NCBI GenBank assembly: GCA_013213875.1
Contig: JABSSV010000211.1
Location: forward strand, 1 to 7,401
Reading direction: 5' to 3'
Length of the DNA stretch: 7,401 nucleotides
Source of the DNA: Lysobacterales bacterium
GTDB taxonomy: Bacteria > Pseudomonadota > Gammaproteobacteria > Xanthomonadales > SZUA-36
The notes under the pieces are model-generated. The model had not been told where the DNA came from. It saw nothing but the letters and a program-made list of their open reading frames with translations, and searched no databases. Below, piece by piece: positions 7,111 through 7,401 of the stretch; position 1 is the stretch's first letter, and every line of letters starts with the position of its first letter. The position numbers were made by a program, and so were the translations under genes.

Positions 7111-7401
7111 ATGGACTTCCTGAAATCCCTCGGCATCAAAGCCGAAAACCCCGGCGCCTGTTTCGGACTCAACGAATGGTCAGAACAACAGAAAACGCGC
7201 TCTTTTGCCAGCATCAACCCCACCACTGGCGAGCCCATCGGCACCATCTGGGCAGCCTCAGAAGCTGATTACGAAAAGGTCATGGAAACGGCGGTGGCCA
7301 TGAAAAAGGAATGGGCCAGCGTCCCCGCGCCACAGCGCGGCGAAGCCGTGCGCCTGTGCACGGAAGCACTGCGGACCCACAAGGATGCCCTGGGCAGTCT
7401 G
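7111..7401 (+). CDS. Aldehyde dehydrogenase, ALDH7/AmaB-like, N-terminal part cut by window edge
   Basis: 97 residues are visible, opening with MDFLKSLGIKAENPGACFG and continuing past the end of the window. The order of elements fits ALDH family 7 (antiquitin; bacterial AmaB, piperideine-6-carboxylate / aminoadipate-semialdehyde dehydrogenase): LKSLGI near the N-terminus, INPTTGEPIGTI, then ASEADYEKVMETA, W(A)SVPAPQRGE and a terminal LGSL. Such enzymes oxidise the aldehyde from lysine degradation to 2-aminoadipate with NAD(P)+ in the cytoplasm. The cofactor-binding and catalytic Glu/Cys regions are outside the window, so substrate is inferred from subfamily resemblance only. The ATG at 7111 has a weak GGACGAA upstream. 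The gene is divergent from rpoE. Other ALDH subfamilies are possible, less likely. Confidence 0.85.
   Translation, partial: MDFLKSLGIKAENPGACFGLNEWSEQQKTRSFASINPTTGEPIGTIWAASEADYEKVMETAVAMKKEWASVPAPQRGEAVRLCTEALRTHKDALGSL

Overview
This window looks like the chromosomal envelope-stress (sigma-E/AlgU) locus of a gammaproteobacterium outside the enterobacteria. The protein sequences resemble the Pseudomonadales/Oceanospirillales type. The gene order is ALDH <- -> rpoE/algU, rseA/mucA, rseB/mucB, rseC/mucC, mucD, lepA, lepB, the same order as algU-mucABCD-lepA-lepB in Pseudomonas. The gene divergent from rpoE is not nadB, as it is in E. coli and P. aeruginosa, but an ALDH7-type aldehyde dehydrogenase. 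This argues against Pseudomonas proper. I cannot name the genus.

Layout, in transcription order on the minus strand: positions 6806-7110 are a divergent intergenic region with a good sigma-E-type promoter for rpoE (6986-7012) and a possible extended -10 promoter for the ALDH gene on the plus strand. rpoE (6805-6170), rseA (6124-5501), rseB (5492-4500) and rseC (4503-4027) are tightly packed, and rseB/rseC overlap by ATGA. A 128-bp gap holds a second sigma-E-like promoter and a structured leader, followed by mucD (3898-2492). After mucD come a perfect TATAAT and a 12-bp perfect hairpin, then lepA (2364-565) and the 5' part of lepB (517 to the window edge). On the plus strand only the ALDH gene (7111 onward, cut by the window end) is a real gene. 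The long plus-strand ORFs opposite lepA and mucD are shadows.

How the genes work together: RpoE/AlgU is the stress sigma factor. RseA/MucA is its inner-membrane anti-sigma factor, and RseB/MucB is the periplasmic protein that shields RseA from site-1 proteolysis. RseC/MucC is a membrane protein with a cysteine cluster. MucD is a periplasmic HtrA protease/chaperone that removes misfolded envelope proteins. LepA (EF4) and LepB (signal peptidase I) are housekeeping translation and secretion functions that follow this cluster in many gammaproteobacteria.

I found no previously undescribed system. All genes belong to well-known families. The points worth a second look are regulatory: two closely similar sigma-E promoters (rpoE and mucD), a lepA promoter placed directly before a terminator-like hairpin, a possible leader peptide before mucD, and the non-nadB neighbour.
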